Shown piece by piece: positions 53,687 to 62,881 of a DNA stretch of 64,000 nt; within the stretch, counting starts at the first letter, position 1, and each line of letters starts with the position of its first letter. The stretch covers positions 186,001 through 250,000 of the forward strand of contig NZ_JNKZ01000007.1 of NCBI RefSeq assembly GCF_000702265.1. Reading direction: 5' to 3'. The notes under the pieces are model-generated. The model was not told the origin of the DNA and ran no database searches. It saw only the letters and a list, made by a program, of their open reading frames with translations. The translations under genes were made by a program, and so were the position numbers. This DNA comes from Butyrivibrio sp. NC2002 (GTDB taxonomy: Bacteria > Bacillota > Clostridia > Lachnospirales > Lachnospiraceae).

Positions 53687-54280
53687 TTATGACAATTCAT
53701 CCAAAGTTTTTCCGTATGGTTCAAGGAAATCATCCATAAAGTCTTTTACTTCAATGCATTCTTCCTTATATGTATCAAGAGACTTGAGAGTACTCTGCTC
53801 TGCTGTTCTGAACTCGCCGTTTCCGGAATTCCTTTCTTCAATACATTTTATGAGAGCCGATAATTTATCTGCAGCTTTAACAAGCTTTCTCATATATCTC
53901 TCATCTTCTTCGCCGGAAGACTTAAATATTTCTTCAAAAGCAGGTCTTAGATCATCCGGAAGCTTGTGAAGGAGCATTGTGTCAGCAACTGCTTCAACCT
54001 GTTTATATGCTGTTTTCAAGTCCTCGTTATAGTACTTTACGGGAGTAGGCATATCTCCTGTAATTATCTCAGAAGCATCATGATATAGCCCAATGAGAGC
54101 TGCTTTATTTGCATCAAGCTTTTTACCATAGCGAACATTACCGATCGTGCATAAAGCATGAGCGATCATAGCCACTTCAAGAGAATGTTCACTTAGATTT
54201 TCCGGTCTTGAATTCCTCATAAGTGCCCATCTCTCGATATATTTCATCCTGGATATTGTTGCAAAAAAGTTGTAAGACAT
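53687..54280 (-). CDS. yfbR: 5'-deoxynucleotidase YfbR-like HD protein
   Basis: The 197-residue protein matches YfbR along its length: FFATISRMKYIERWALMRNSRPENLSEHSLEVAMIAHAL, the metal HD pair in GLYHDASEIITGDMPTPVKYYN (about residue 68), and KAADKLSALIKCIEE. YfbR removes phosphate from deoxynucleoside 5'-monophosphates. The N-terminus lines up with E. coli YfbR, which supports this start, although no clear ribosome site is visible and the terminator of the upstream gene lies just before it. Confidence 0.93.
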   Translation of the reverse strand: MSYNFFATISRMKYIERWALMRNSRPENLSEHSLEVAMIAHALCTIGNVRYGKKLDANKAALIGLYHDASEIITGDMPTPVKYYNEDLKTAYKQVEAVADTMLLHKLPDDLRPAFEEIFKSSGEEDERYMRKLVKAADKLSALIKCIEERNSGNGEFRTAEQSTLKSLDTYKEECIEVKDFMDDFLEPYGKTLDELS

Positions 54281-54284
54281 AATT

Positions 54285-54318
54285 CAAAAAAGGAGCAAAC
54301 ATAAATTGTCTGCTCCTT
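54285..54318 (-). terminator. Terminator after the cytidylate kinase-like gene
   Basis: On the minus strand an 8-bp stem (AAGGAGCA / TGCTCCTT) with a 13-base loop is followed by TTTTTT, 30 bases downstream of the cytidylate-kinase-like gene and immediately before yfbR. Confidence 0.85.
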
Positions 54319-54344
54319 ATCCTCCGTTTTAATCTGGCAAAATA

Positions 54345-54971
54345 TTATCTGGATTCAAAATCCTCTACAAACTGAGTAATCAGTTTAACTGTACCCTCAA
54401 TTCCGAGAACAGAGCTGTTAACTGTCAGGTCATAAGTATCGGACCTTCCCCATTTTTTAGATGAATAATAATTATAATAACTCTGTCTTTGCTTATCCTT
54501 TTTTAGGATCATCTCAAGGGCCTTATCCCTTGTATTGATATCACTATAGCGCTCGATCACGCGGTTTATTTTGTCTTCTTCATCTGCATGAACAAAGACA
54601 TTAACAACATTCTTATAATCAGCAAGTGCATAGTCCGCACATCTTCCAACTATAACGCAGGGACCCTCATCGGCAATTTTCTTAATAGTATCAAACTGCG
54701 CAAGAAAAATCTTATGGCTTATTGGCATATCAATGAAGCTTGAAGAATTATAGCCAAATGAATAAGTATCCATTACAAGGTTATAAAGGAATGAAGTAGT
54801 GGGTCTCTCATCATGATCCTGAATCATTTCTTTTGCAAATCCACTATCCTTTGCAGCTCTTGTAAGGAGCTCCTTGTCATAGAATTTAATACCAAAATGA
54901 TCTGCTACTTTCTGACCAATCTCTCTTCCGCCGGAACCAAATTGTCTGCCTATTGTAATGATTGTATCCAT
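54345..54971 (-). CDS. Cytidylate kinase-like family protein
   Basis: The protein (208 residues) starts MDTIITIGRQFGSGGREIGQKVADHFGI, with the P-loop GRQFGSGG, and has the later motif GPCVIVGRCADYAL. It belongs to the cytidylate-kinase-like family widespread in Clostridia, whose substrate is not settled; it lacks strong signs of a true Cmk. The ATG at 54971 has GGAGGTG upstream; a TTG at 54986 is in frame but lies in that ribosome site. It is a single-gene unit ending at a terminator. Confidence 0.9.
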   Translation of the reverse strand: MDTIITIGRQFGSGGREIGQKVADHFGIKFYDKELLTRAAKDSGFAKEMIQDHDERPTTSFLYNLVMDTYSFGYNSSSFIDMPISHKIFLAQFDTIKKIADEGPCVIVGRCADYALADYKNVVNVFVHADEEDKINRVIERYSDINTRDKALEMILKKDKQRQSYYNYYSSKKWGRSDTYDLTVNSSVLGIEGTVKLITQFVEDFESR

Positions 54972-55054
54972 AAATAGCACCTCCAACTTATAAGATTCTC
55001 TCTATTTAGAATATTATATCATAATTAGCAATGTAAGTGGGGAAGTTTTAGCTC

Positions 55055-55996
55055 TTAACTGAGTATTTCCAGTAAATGTGAAAAATATTCAGGTAATGGC
55101 GCATCCGTTTCTATATACTCTCCTGTGGTCGGCTGGATAAATCCAAGTGTCTTTGCATGAAGAGTCTGTCCTTGTAATTTGAATTTACTCTTGTGACCAC
55201 TTCCGTACACCTCATCTCCAAGAAGCGGATGTCCAATATGTGACATGTGGACTCTTATCTGATGTGTTCTTCCGGTTTCAAGTTTGCATTCAATATAGGT
55301 AAACTTATCTTTTTCAAAACGCTTTAAGACCTTGTAGTGGGTAATTGCTTCTTTTCCCTTATCATCAGAAACAACAGTCATTTTCTTTCTATCTGCAGCG
55401 CTTCTTCCGATATTTCCAACAACTGTGCCTTCATCATCTTTTATTATTCCATAGCAGATAGCATGATATATTCGGTTTATCGAGTGAACCTTAAGCTGAT
55501 CGGCTATGCTCCTGTGAGCAATATCATTTTTGCAGACAATTATAGAGCCTGTGGTATCCATGTCGATCCTGTGCACAATGCCGGGTCTCATTACCCCGTT
55601 AATTCCGGATAGTTTATCTCCAAGGTAATACATGATCCCATTTACAAGAGTATTCTCATAGTGTCCGGGAGCAGGATGTACAACCATTCCTTTTGGCTTA
55701 TTTATAACAAGTACGTCACTGTCCTCGTAAATAATATCTAACGGGATGTTCTGAGGTACGATATCAGGAATTACAGACGGCGGAATAAGAAGCTTTACCT
55801 CATCTCCTTCCGAGACAGAACTGCTTGGCTTAACCTTCTTGTCATTTACCCATACCAGATTGTCTTTTATCAGCTTCTGAATATAACTTCTGGACATAGA
55901 ATCAGAGAGAGAGCTAATAAGCTTATCAACTCTCTCTCCGTCATTTTCCTCAGATACAATGAATTTCATTTCTTTGTTTTCTGAATTATTACTCAT
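55055..55996 (-). CDS. rluD: RluD-family pseudouridine synthase
   Basis: The 313-residue protein has an S4 domain (ERVDKLISSLSDSMSRSYIQKLIKDNLVWVN) and an RluA-family catalytic domain with HRIDMDTTGSIIVCKN (catalytic Asp about residue 143) and GRTHQIRVHMSHIGHPLLGDEVYG. This is the typical RluD-like enzyme adjacent to lspA in Firmicutes (YlyB). It probably modifies 23S rRNA uridines. It overlaps the lspA stop codon by ATGA, indicating coupled translation. Confidence 0.94.
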   Translation of the reverse strand: MSNNSENKEMKFIVSEENDGERVDKLISSLSDSMSRSYIQKLIKDNLVWVNDKKVKPSSSVSEGDEVKLLIPPSVIPDIVPQNIPLDIIYEDSDVLVINKPKGMVVHPAPGHYENTLVNGIMYYLGDKLSGINGVMRPGIVHRIDMDTTGSIIVCKNDIAHRSIADQLKVHSINRIYHAICYGIIKDDEGTVVGNIGRSAADRKKMTVVSDDKGKEAITHYKVLKRFEKDKFTYIECKLETGRTHQIRVHMSHIGHPLLGDEVYGSGHKSKFKLQGQTLHAKTLGFIQPTTGEYIETDAPLPEYFSHLLEILS

Positions 55997-56532
55997 TTAA
56001 ACTCCCTGTATTTCTTTTGCTGTTTGAAGCTTAAGAAATCGAAATCCTTTTCCTTATAATAAAAAAGGAACAGTATTATGAAAAGGATTGTTGAAACCGT
56101 AACATAAATATCAGCCACATTAAAGATCGGGAAATTGATTATTACAAAAGAAATAAAATCAACAACATAATCATTTCTGATCCTGTCGATCATATTCCCT
56201 GCCGCACCGCTTGCTATCATTACAAGTATTAATTGCATGATACCGTATTTCTTTTCAAGCGGAAGCTGAAACAGTACATACGCTATTACAGATAGTATCA
56301 TGATTGCGATCATTACAAAGAATACCTTTTGATCCTGTAAAATTCCAAAAGCAGCGCCTCTGTTTTTCAAAAATGTAAGTTCAAGAACTCCCTTGATTAT
56401 TACAAATGATTCCTTGTCCTTTAGATATTTAACAGCAAGGTACTTGGTAATCTGATCTAAAAATACTAAAACAGCTATTGCTACAACATCAATAAGTAAA
56501 AATATTTTCTTTTTGGTAGTCAGTAAATTCAT
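55993..56532 (-). CDS. lspA: Lipoprotein signal peptidase (signal peptidase II)
   Basis: The protein (179 residues) has four membrane helices and the two conserved aspartate motifs of LspA: GNMIDRIRNDYVVDFISF and FNVADIYVTVS, plus the N-terminal DQITKYLAV and KNRGAAFGI motifs. It removes signal peptides from diacylated prolipoproteins. I use the ATG at 56532 (GGAG seven bases upstream) rather than the TTG at 56544. It lies between aroB and the rluD-like gene. Confidence 0.95.
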   Translation of the reverse strand: MNLLTTKKKIFLLIDVVAIAVLVFLDQITKYLAVKYLKDKESFVIIKGVLELTFLKNRGAAFGILQDQKVFFVMIAIMILSVIAYVLFQLPLEKKYGIMQLILVMIASGAAGNMIDRIRNDYVVDFISFVIINFPIFNVADIYVTVSTILFIILFLFYYKEKDFDFLSFKQQKKYREFK

Positions 56533-56550
56533 AAGAAACTCCAATTACAC

Positions 56551-57663
56551 TTATTCAAATTTTTCATCCCAGATGATTTCATTTACAGCAGCTCTAACTT
56601 CGTCGTCAGTAACAGTTGTATCAATAACAGCTTTTCCTACCTTCTTAAGAAGTACAAATCTTATAAAATCAGAATCTGCTTTCTTATCTGAGTGAATGAG
56701 TCTTACTATTTCCTCGACATCTAAGTCCTCAACTGAAATAGGAAGATTAAAAGGAACGAACATATCTCTTATTTCGTAGTAATCTTCCATTGACAACATC
56801 TGCTTTTTCCATGAAATATATGCTGATGCAACACATCCAAGAGCAACACATTCTCCATGAAGAAGTGAAAAGTTCTTATACTTCTCAACAGCATGTCCAA
56901 TAGTATGGCCATAATTAAGAAGAGCTCTTCCGCCTGTTTTACTCTTTTCTTCGGGATCGTCCTCTACAACTCTTCTCTTGATGTCGCAGCTTCTCTTTAT
57001 CATCTCGATAAGGACATCCGCGTCTTTCTCCTCGATCTCATACATGTTCTCAATAAGCCACATATAAAAATCAGCATCCTTTATAAGGCCATGCTTCATG
57101 ATCTCAGCAAAACCGGACGCAAACTGGCGACCTGAAAGTGTACTTAGCACAGAAATATTGATATAAACAAGGCTTGGCATGTGGAAAGCACCAACCATAT
57201 TCTTGTATCCATCAAAATCTACACCTGTCTTACCACCGATACTGCTGTCTGTCTGAGCAAGGAGCGTTGTCGGAATCTGAACAAATGAAATTCCTCTAAG
57301 GTAAGTTGCAGCAATAAAGCCTGCCATATCACCTATGACTCCGCCTCCAAGAGCAATAATAAGGTCGTGTCTGTCGAATTTATTCTCAATTAAAAAGCCA
57401 TAGACTTTTCGTATCTCATCGAGATTTTTATTTTCTTCACCTGCAGGTATCTCATATACTACAGTTTTAGAAGAAATGCCCTCAACTAATTTAGTAATTG
57501 TATCAGCATATAAGGGCTTTACATTGCTATCGGTTATAACTGCAAATTTCCTGTTTGAAAAACCAAGTTCTTTTATTCTCTCTGCAAGCTCATCAAAGCT
57601 CTTGTCAAACACAATATCATAACAAGGTGAGCCTTGATATTTTACGTTTAATATTTCTGCCAT
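56551..57663 (-). CDS. aroB: 3-dehydroquinate synthase
   Basis: The protein (370 residues) is AroB: LGGGVIGDMAGFIAATYLRGISFVQIPTTLLAQTDSSIGGKTGVDFDGYKNMVGAFHMP, and the metal site LLNYGHTIGHAVEK and HGECVALG. It converts DAHP to 3-dehydroquinate in the shikimate pathway. The frame extends upstream to 57732, but that extension lies in the sepF terminator; the ATG at 57663 gives a normal N-terminus with a modest AGGAAAA site. It leads the aroB-lspA-rluD unit. Confidence 0.96.
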   Translation of the reverse strand: MAEILNVKYQGSPCYDIVFDKSFDELAERIKELGFSNRKFAVITDSNVKPLYADTITKLVEGISSKTVVYEIPAGEENKNLDEIRKVYGFLIENKFDRHDLIIALGGGVIGDMAGFIAATYLRGISFVQIPTTLLAQTDSSIGGKTGVDFDGYKNMVGAFHMPSLVYINISVLSTLSGRQFASGFAEIMKHGLIKDADFYMWLIENMYEIEEKDADVLIEMIKRSCDIKRRVVEDDPEEKSKTGGRALLNYGHTIGHAVEKYKNFSLLHGECVALGCVASAYISWKKQMLSMEDYYEIRDMFVPFNLPISVEDLDVEEIVRLIHSDKKADSDFIRFVLLKKVGKAVIDTTVTDDEVRAAVNEIIWDEKFE

Positions 57664-57690
57664 CTCTATTTTCCTGTAAATTATAAGTGA

Positions 57691-57721
57691 AAAAGGCAGA
57701 AGCAACGAATCTGCTTCTGCC
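57691..57721 (-). terminator. Terminator after sepF
   Basis: On the minus strand a 10-bp stem (GGCAGAAGCA / TGCTTCTGCC) with a 7-base loop is followed by TTTTTC, just after the sepF stop codon and before aroB. Confidence 0.88.
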
Positions 57722-57734
57722 AATAATGCCAAAA

Positions 57735-58253
57735 TTACATTTGCTGCGGTCCACCGTTACTCATAGCACTTTCAAAAGTTCCGCTTAAGATATCCTGAAA
57801 ATCACCGGAAATATCTACACTAGCGGGTGTTACTATGAATATATATCTTGAGATCTTTTGAAGGTTACCGGAAATAGCGAAACATGAACCGGATGTGAAA
57901 TCTATGATTCTCTGAGCAAGTTCAACATCTATTCCCTCAAGATTAAGGACAACTGTTCTGTTATTTAAAAGTGTCTCTGTAATCTCTCTGGCATCCTCTA
58001 TTGATGTAGGCTTGACCACACAAACTTCCATGCCTGCAGCTGAATTCCTTTTAACTGCCATAGGTCTGGGTGAAGTTTTCTTGAGTCTGTCTTCGCTTAT
58101 TTCTATACTTGGATCATCTTTTCCGATTGGTGTTGATTTGCGGATAGGCTCAATGGTGCTATCGAAATAAGCATCATCATCCTGATCGTAATAACCGCTT
58201 TCGTCATCCCCATTCAGCTTCATAGCTGATAAAAATTTATCCATTACATTCAT
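57735..58253 (-). CDS. sepF: Cell division protein SepF
   Basis: The protein (172 residues) has an N-terminal amphipathic helix (MNVMDKFLSAMKLN) for membrane attachment, an acidic linker, and the SepF core: VCVVKPTSIEDAREITETLLNNRTVVLNLEGIDVELAQRIIDFTSGSCFAISGNLQKISRYIFIVTP. SepF binds FtsZ filaments and anchors them to the membrane. The ATG at 58253 has AGGAG eight bases upstream. It is downstream of an HlyD-like adaptor gene, and ends at a terminator. Confidence 0.96.
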   Translation of the reverse strand: MNVMDKFLSAMKLNGDDESGYYDQDDDAYFDSTIEPIRKSTPIGKDDPSIEISEDRLKKTSPRPMAVKRNSAAGMEVCVVKPTSIEDAREITETLLNNRTVVLNLEGIDVELAQRIIDFTSGSCFAISGNLQKISRYIFIVTPASVDISGDFQDILSGTFESAMSNGGPQQM

Positions 58254-58334
58254 ATGAATAACTCCTACTCCCAACTGTAAACTCATAAGAATAATATAAG
58301 AGCCTACTACTAAACTTTTAACTTCTTTATTATG

Positions 58335-59807
58335 CTAGTTTTCTTCTGATGTGTCAAGTTCACCGCTTTCCTCGCTACTCTCCTCGCTACTTTCCTCGCT
58401 ACTCTCCACCTGTTCATCTGCCGATAGATTATTGTCTACTGTAGATGCATCCAAAACTATGTAGTCAAAAACGCTAAGACCATAATTTGTATTAGACTTA
58501 ACAATAGAGTACTCATCGTTCTGGTATAAGACACTAATCTGCCTAAAGTCAGGATATCCCTTGTTTATGTTGTAAACACCAACAAGCGTATCCTTTACTG
58601 ATAAAGTATACTTCTCGGAAGAATCTGTCATAAGAATAATGTCGCCGCTTCTTAATGTTGAATCGTCGATGTAATAAGAATCTTCGGTTTCGTTATAAAT
58701 TTCAACTTCAATAAATTCCGAAGTCTCATTACCATTCTCATCATACTTATCTCTTAAGACACCGTTGTTTCCGGTACTTCCCTTTATAATGTAGCTCTTT
58801 GGCACCACAAAGAAGCTTTTATTCGCAACCGCGCTGTTTGGTATCTTAAGTCCGCTTTCTTCTTCAGTGATTATCTCAACGTTTAAGAATCTTTCCTTTG
58901 AAAAAGTGAGCATTGAATTGGTAAATGTAAAGGAAACAAAGGTATCTCCGGCATCATCCGTGTAATAGTCAACCTTTCCCCAGGATTCATCCTGATTCTT
59001 TAAAAATCTGACCTTTACATATTCGCGTTCATATAAGTCCTTGACCTTATCGAGATCATTCTCCTTAATTACAATACTCCACTCTTCACTTGTAGAAATC
59101 TTGTAAGCATTGTCTCCAACTCCAAGAAGAGAATTGCTGATAAGCTGATTTTTCTCATATTTTTCGCTGTCTAAAAGATCCGCATTCAGATCATGGAGCG
59201 TAAGGTTCTCATAACCGTCAATTGAATAAAGTACAATTCCGGTAACAGGCGCATAGCAGTAATTTATGCTCTGCAGGGCTGAACTGGAATTTAACTCTCC
59301 AATATTTTGAAGTGCACTGGCACTTGATAACTTCTGAACTGTACCGTCAAGAGAGTTCTTAAAATCATAGACTGAAGAAAACGTCTTTGGAGAAAATGAA
59401 GACGAATAGCTTACAATCTGCGTGCGAAGTTCACTGTAATCTTCATCAGTTAATGGTGCCTGCTCAGAGCCCTGGCTCTTTAATAATTCAAGAAGATCGC
59501 CGGATTCATCAATAGTGCAGACAAGATTTCCGACAGCAACTCTTTGCCCTTCTGTAGCAAAATAATTAACATATCCTGCATGATCGGAAGGCACGATAGT
59601 TTCACTTCTAAGAGCTACTGCTTCGTAGATGTTATTCGAAGAAAGGCTTCCCTCCATAACTTCGTATCCAACTATATGCTTTTTATTAAAATAGATAAAA
59701 ACACAGATAACCACATATATCAGGATAACTGCAAAAAAGATCATCCCGATATTTATATGTAAAAACATAGGGTATCTGGTTATCTTGCTTTGTTTCTTTT
59801 TAGCCAT
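58335..59807 (-). CDS. HlyD-like membrane adaptor protein with Ser/Glu tail
   Basis: The protein (490 residues) has one N-terminal membrane helix (about 18-40), an HlyD/efflux-adaptor-like region (EAVALRSETIVPSDHAGYVNYFATEGQRVAVGNLVCTID) typical of lipoyl/barrel-sandwich hybrids, a further beta-rich part, and a disordered tail of repeated SSEESSEES units. This gene is commonly found next to sepF in Lachnospiraceae, but its role is unknown. No ABC transporter gene is nearby, so it may act in the envelope at division rather than in export. Start ATG at 59807 chosen; the longer frame to 59855 lies in the hairpin of the upstream terminator. Confidence 0.82.
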   Translation of the reverse strand: MAKKKQSKITRYPMFLHINIGMIFFAVILIYVVICVFIYFNKKHIVGYEVMEGSLSSNNIYEAVALRSETIVPSDHAGYVNYFATEGQRVAVGNLVCTIDESGDLLELLKSQGSEQAPLTDEDYSELRTQIVSYSSSFSPKTFSSVYDFKNSLDGTVQKLSSASALQNIGELNSSSALQSINYCYAPVTGIVLYSIDGYENLTLHDLNADLLDSEKYEKNQLISNSLLGVGDNAYKISTSEEWSIVIKENDLDKVKDLYEREYVKVRFLKNQDESWGKVDYYTDDAGDTFVSFTFTNSMLTFSKERFLNVEIITEEESGLKIPNSAVANKSFFVVPKSYIIKGSTGNNGVLRDKYDENGNETSEFIEVEIYNETEDSYYIDDSTLRSGDIILMTDSSEKYTLSVKDTLVGVYNINKGYPDFRQISVLYQNDEYSIVKSNTNYGLSVFDYIVLDASTVDNNLSADEQVESSEESSEESSEESGELDTSEEN

Positions 59808-59821
59808 AATCAACCACAAAC

Positions 59822-59851
59822 TTAAAACAAGCCGCGCAGACACGCGGCTTG
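59822..59851 (-). terminator. Terminator after the small P-loop gene
   Basis: A 9-bp GC-rich stem (CAAGCCGCG / CGCGGCTTG) with a 6-base loop, followed on the minus strand by TTTT. It lies between the P-loop gene and the HlyD-like gene. Confidence 0.85.
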
Positions 59852-59875
59852 CCACTAATATTCAAATTTATAAAA

Positions 59876-60295
59876 TTATAAAGATGTTACAACATTGCCC
59901 TTAACGCCCTCAGGTAGTTCAGATTCATCCATAGAAACACTGAGAATGAAATCTACCCCAAATTTCTCACTGAGTTTTCCGAGCTTTTCAATTGTAGAAG
60001 TGATATCTTTTCCCTCGAGACATGCGATATTGAGGAATCCATCGAAATACATCTGTTGAAGGTCGTGATCCTGTGAAATGACTCCACTTACGAACCCTAC
60101 GAACTCATCTGAATTTTCAACCATGAATTCAGGAACTACGATAAGACGAACTTTGTTGTTAAGTTCAAACATGTGCTTTGTATTTCTATCGAGAAATACT
60201 ACATTACCTAAAACATTTTTTACTTCGGTATTGACTTTGTCCAACAGGCATTTAGTCTTGCCCTTACCCTTTTTCCCAACAATTAATTGAACCAT
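59876..60295 (-). CDS. Small P-loop protein of unknown function
   Basis: The protein (139 residues) starts MVQLIVGKKGKGKTK with a Walker A (GKKGKGKT, residues 7-14) and has no other motif that fixes its family; it is often labelled PilT-like or ATP-binding. It is short for an ATPase domain and lacks an evident Walker B aspartate-glutamate pair. AGGAGGG sits 8 bases before the ATG at 60295 and only 2 bases before the in-frame ATG at 60301, so 60295 is the likely start. It lies in the division/cell-wall cluster with a terminator after it. Confidence 0.78.
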   Translation of the reverse strand: MVQLIVGKKGKGKTKCLLDKVNTEVKNVLGNVVFLDRNTKHMFELNNKVRLIVVPEFMVENSDEFVGFVSGVISQDHDLQQMYFDGFLNIACLEGKDITSTIEKLGKLSEKFGVDFILSVSMDESELPEGVKGNVVTSL

Positions 60296-60376
60296 ATCCA
60301 TACCCTCCTGCAGTGTTTTTTCTGATAATTCAATTATAAGATAACAGCGAATAAAAGACAACCACAATAGTGTTTA

Positions 60377-61348
60377 TTATTTTGTAATTTCAGATAATAA
60401 ACTGCTCATTTCCGTATACAGAGTTTCCGTATCTTCAGATCTCATGATAACTGCAATGTATTCATTTCCGGAGGTGTCAGCAGCAAGCTGGATAAGGCAA
60501 TGACCTGCAGCTGCAGTTGTACCTGTTTTGCCGCCAAGAACTGTTATTCCTGCGGGCATTTCATAAGATCCGCGAAGATATCCATTGGTATTGTTGACAG
60601 TCAGCTCCTTCATATCTCCAGATGCGAGGTGATACTGCGTTGTATAAGTAGACATCCTTATTATCTGGCTGAACTTATCATATTTTAAAGCTTCATTAAA
60701 CATCAGATACATGTCATAGACAGTTGTATAGTGATTCTCAGCGGTAAGGCCGTTAGGGTTCATAAAATGGGTGTTTGTTGCACCGATACTTAAAGCTTCT
60801 TCGTTCATCATATTTACAAACTCATCTACACTTCCGCCGATATTTTTGGCAATAAGAAGAGCGACATCGTTGGCTGAATATAAAAGCAGTATATGAAGTG
60901 CCTGCTCAAGAGTCATGGAATCGCCCGCAGATAAGTTTATCATCTGCGCACCGGCTTCATTTACATAAACATCGCTATCTGCCACAAGAACCTGGTCTAG
61001 TGATGCATTTTTTAAGGCAACAATTGCAGTCATAACCTTAGTCAGTGATGCAGGATCAAGCTGCGTATGCGCATTTATAGCATACATAGTCTCTTTTTTG
61101 CCAATGTCAAAGAGACCAAGACAGGTCTTCTCGCTCACTGTCAGCGAATCACCGATATCCGTATTTACGACACACAAATCAGAAGCGAAGGTGTCAAGCA
61201 TCTCTCCGCCACTTTCACTGTAATCTGTTGAATTGATCGAATAAGGTAGTGAATAAGAACTCCCCGAACAAGCGCATGTGCCACACATTAATGAAATGCA
61301 TGAAGTGACACATATAACGCGCCTTAAAAACTTATTTGTACATCTCAC
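60377..61348 (-). CDS. Serine-type D-Ala-D-Ala carboxypeptidase (lipoprotein)
   Basis: The 323-residue protein is a low-molecular-mass PBP of the S11 type: SLTK (catalytic Ser about residue 102), SAN (YSANDVALL) and KTGT ([11 protein letters not shown]). The N-terminus has a hydrophobic segment followed by a Cys-rich lipobox-like sequence (CGTCAC), so it may be lipid-anchored. The C-terminal domain of PBP5 is absent. It trims the terminal D-Ala of peptidoglycan stems. The start is GTG, overlapping the end of mgsA by 17 bases. Confidence 0.92.
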   Translation of the reverse strand: MRCTNKFLRRVICVTSCISLMCGTCACSGSSYSLPYSINSTDYSESGGEMLDTFASDLCVVNTDIGDSLTVSEKTCLGLFDIGKKETMYAINAHTQLDPASLTKVMTAIVALKNASLDQVLVADSDVYVNEAGAQMINLSAGDSMTLEQALHILLLYSANDVALLIAKNIGGSVDEFVNMMNEEALSIGATNTHFMNPNGLTAENHYTTVYDMYLMFNEALKYDKFSQIIRMSTYTTQYHLASGDMKELTVNNTNGYLRGSYEMPAGITVLGGKTGTTAAAGHCLIQLAADTSGNEYIAVIMRSEDTETLYTEMSSLLSEITK

Positions 61349-61727
61349 GCCACTCTAAGTCTCCTCTGTCTAACGATTTAATCAAAAGCTCAGCAGTAGC
61401 AAGATTTGTAGCAATGGGAATATTATGCATATCACAAAGACGCATAACATTATTAACATCAGGTTCATGAACCTTCTGTGTAAGAGGATCTCTAAGGAAA
61501 ATAACAAGATCTATTTCATTTGCTTCGATTGCAGCACCTATCTGCTGGGATCCTCCGAGATGGCCTGCAAGATATTTGTGAATATTTAAGTTTGTGACCT
61601 CTTCAATAAGTCTGCCGGTAGTTCCGGTAGCAAAAAGGTCATGTTTAGCCAAAATCCCCCTGTATGCAATACAAAAATTCTGCATAAGCTTTTTCTTTGC
61701 ATCATGTGCTATAAAAGCTATATTCAT
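61332..61727 (-). CDS. mgsA: Methylglyoxal synthase-like protein with substituted catalytic Asp
   Basis: The 131-residue protein has the MGS fold: [26 protein letters not shown] (phosphate loop), [18 protein letters not shown] and [15 protein letters not shown]. In characterised MgsA the motif GGDQQ carries catalytic Asp71; here it reads GGSQQ (TCC codon), while the second Asp (in RDPL) is kept. Activity may be reduced or altered. Its place downstream of pbp2-rodA is common in Lachnospiraceae. It overlaps the carboxypeptidase gene. Confidence 0.9.
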   Translation of the reverse strand: MNIAFIAHDAKKKLMQNFCIAYRGILAKHDLFATGTTGRLIEEVTNLNIHKYLAGHLGGSQQIGAAIEANEIDLVIFLRDPLTQKVHEPDVNNVMRLCDMHNIPIATNLATAELLIKSLDRGDLEWREMYK

Positions 61728-61744
61728 TAAAATAACCCCTTCCG

Positions 61745-62881
61745 TTAATAGTATTTTTTGCCTTGTAGTCTTACATTCAAAACTAATCCCATACCTGTGT
61801 AACAGCTCACAAGAGATGTTAATCCGTAGCTGACGAATGGTAATGGAATACCGGTATTAGGTAGAACACCGGTTACAACCCCTATATTAAGAAACCCTTG
61901 AAAACCGATCCATGCGCCCATTCCGGTTGCAATGAGCATACCTGCAAGATCCTTACTCTTACCTGCCACGACAAAACATTCGATGGCTATAAGAAGTATA
62001 AGAACCACAACAAGGCATGAACCTATAAACCCAAACTCCTCACCTACTACAGTAAAGATAAAGTCTGTAGGTGATTCAGATATAAAACCACCATTTAAAA
62101 CCGATGATATTTCATTGGTATTATAACCTTTTCCAAGAAGCTGACCTGATCCTATAGCCATCATTGAGTTAAGTGTCTGATAAGCAATAGAATTGGCATA
62201 ATCCTCAGGATGAAGCCATGCCAGAATACGATCCTGCTGATAGCCTTTCAGGATAAAGCTTTTATCCGAAAGAGCATCAAATATGATAAGAACAGCTGAC
62301 GGGATCGTAACTGCAAGAACAGTTACAACGAGCTTCCAGTTAATTCCGGCAACAAACAATATAGTACTTACGATCACTGTAAGCATTATTGTTGTAGACA
62401 GATCGGGCTGGCTAAATACCATCAAAAGCGGTACAGATAAAAGTAGTAAACATATACCAACAAAGTACAGCTTTTTAACTTTATCCTTATATTTCATTAT
62501 GAACTGTGCAAAAAATAAAATCAATAATATTTTAGATGCTTCCGAAGGCTGAAACTGTATGCCAAAAAGGTTGATCCATCTTGTAGATCCGTTGACAGTT
62601 TTACTCAGCCCTGTGAAAACAAGTGCAAGAAGCATGATATTCAGCACATAATATAAAGGATAAAACCTTACAATAACGCCATAGTCCAGAATTGATACAA
62701 AAAGCATCATGGCTATTCCAAGAACCATACCTGCAATCTGCTTTTTCTGGTTAGCAGGTTCTGCACTGCCTATCGCCATTATACCTACTATGTTTAAGGT
62801 GATAAGCATTGCAACAAGCTTAAAATCATAATCCCATATCTTATATTTTTTTATTTTTTCAATTAAATTCTCAGTCCTCAT
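61745..62881 (-). CDS. rodA: SEDS peptidoglycan glycosyltransferase RodA
   Basis: The protein (378 residues from this start) has ten or so membrane helices and SEDS motifs: [40 protein letters not shown], and the C-terminal [15 protein letters not shown]. RodA polymerises glycan strands for cell elongation with its partner PBP2, encoded immediately upstream. The ATG at 62881 overlaps the pbp2 end by 11 bases; a longer frame to 62962 lies wholly within pbp2. Confidence 0.95.
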   Translation of the reverse strand: MRTENLIEKIKKYKIWDYDFKLVAMLITLNIVGIMAIGSAEPANQKKQIAGMVLGIAMMLFVSILDYGVIVRFYPLYYVLNIMLLALVFTGLSKTVNGSTRWINLFGIQFQPSEASKILLILFFAQFIMKYKDKVKKLYFVGICLLLLSVPLLMVFSQPDLSTTIMLTVIVSTILFVAGINWKLVVTVLAVTIPSAVLIIFDALSDKSFILKGYQQDRILAWLHPEDYANSIAYQTLNSMMAIGSGQLLGKGYNTNEISSVLNGGFISESPTDFIFTVVGEEFGFIGSCLVVVLILLIAIECFVVAGKSKDLAGMLIATGMGAWIGFQGFLNIGVVTGVLPNTGIPLPFVSYGLTSLVSCYTGMGLVLNVRLQGKKYY

